Shown here piece after piece: positions 63,815-64,000 of a DNA stretch of 64,000 bases; the stretch's first letter is position 1, and each line of letters opens with the position of its first letter. Origin of the DNA: UBA6168 sp041163745 (GTDB taxonomy: Bacteria > Bacteroidota > Bacteroidia > Chitinophagales > Saprospiraceae); contig JBEAQU010000064.1 in NCBI GenBank assembly GCA_041163745.1, positions 1 through 64,000 of the forward strand. The letters are read 5' to 3'. Position numbers and translations under genes: made by a program. The notes under the pieces are model-generated. The model searched no databases. It saw only the letters and a list, made by a program, of their open reading frames with translations, and was not told where the DNA came from.

Positions 63815-64000
63815 ATGAAGCAACGCAATTCTGTAACCGACATCCTCCGGACGAACTGCACCGTCATTGAAGCGGAGGCGACGGTGGATACCATCCGGTA
63901 CGTTTTCCTGCATTTCCCCAATGAGTTCCTGCCGGTGGTGGAAGGGATTCGGTTCATCGGGGTGATTTTTCGTGACGAGTTCCAGGCGCAATACGTCATG
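63815..64000 (+). CDS. CBS-like protein, N-terminal part only (runs off the window)
   Basis: An ATG at 63815 opens a frame of 62 codons with no stop to the end of the window: 'MKQRNSVTDILRTNCTVIEA', then '...FLPVVEGIRFIGVIFRDEF'. The pattern (LPVV...FIGVI.RDE) is that of a CBS motif. Its start is preceded by AT-richer sequence. The full length and other domains cannot be seen. Confidence 0.6.
   Translation, partial: MKQRNSVTDILRTNCTVIEAEATVDTIRYVFLHFPNEFLPVVEGIRFIGVIFRDEFQAQYVM

Overview
The window is a high-GC chromosomal segment of a Bacteroidota bacterium, most like the Saprospirales/Lewinella group. The grounds are: a SusC/SusD outer-membrane uptake pair, several proteins with type IX secretion (T9SS) C-terminal domains, very large HYR-repeat adhesin-like proteins, a FISUMP-domain secreted protein, TAnnTTTG-type -7 promoter elements and weak or absent Shine-Dalgarno sites. 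The placement below phylum level is inference. No rRNA, tRNA or CRISPR was recognised.

Layout. 1-6.7 kb: 3' part of a giant secreted HYR-repeat protein (open at the left edge), whose 3' end and terminator are duplicated 170 bp downstream. 7.4-10.5 kb: TerC-like membrane protein, dCTP deaminase, DoxX-like protein and a PyrR-like phosphoribosyltransferase. 10.6-23.8 kb: a sugar-use locus with an SDR dehydrogenase, a 644-aa protein that fuses a degenerate FGGY (xylulokinase-like) domain to the C-terminal helical-HTH output module of Bacteroidota one-component regulators, a normal xylulokinase, SusC, SusD and an FG-GAP/UnbV lipoprotein. 23.8-28.0 kb, minus strand: surface polysaccharide genes (flippase, Wzz-like, O-antigen ligase/polymerase-like). 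28.0-30.5 kb: a decayed mobile-element zone with two different transposase remnants, one MITE-like repeat and an AT-richer FkbM methyltransferase. 30.5-40.1 kb: OsmC, AI-2E exporter family protein, C-terminal processing protease, HD phosphohydrolase, an APH/M23/class-III aminotransferase triple fusion and an alpha/beta hydrolase. 40.3-44.4 kb: four same-strand signalling genes (PP2C/SpoIIE phosphatase, TM2-TPR-SHOCT protein, CBS protein, histidine kinase). 44.4-53.1 kb: AhpD-like protein, aldehyde dehydrogenase, FG-GAP T9SS protein, a FISUMP gene broken by an in-frame TGA, and a TIGR03032-type protein. 53.8-64 kb: GH3-like enzyme, TlpA-like lipoprotein, TonB-dependent receptor, membrane protein, Lon, NadA and the start of a CBS-like gene.

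Main points of interest. (1) The kinase-like/HTH fusion beside a true XylB and a SusCD pair looks like an enzyme-derived, sugar-sensing transcription regulator. (2) A three-copy family of 221-357 bp non-coding repeats (28.6, 49.2 and 53.3 kb) has matching terminal inverted repeats and looks like a MITE. (3) In the FISUMP gene a Cys codon has become TGA while the frame stays open on both sides. All calls come from reading the sequence; no database search was run.
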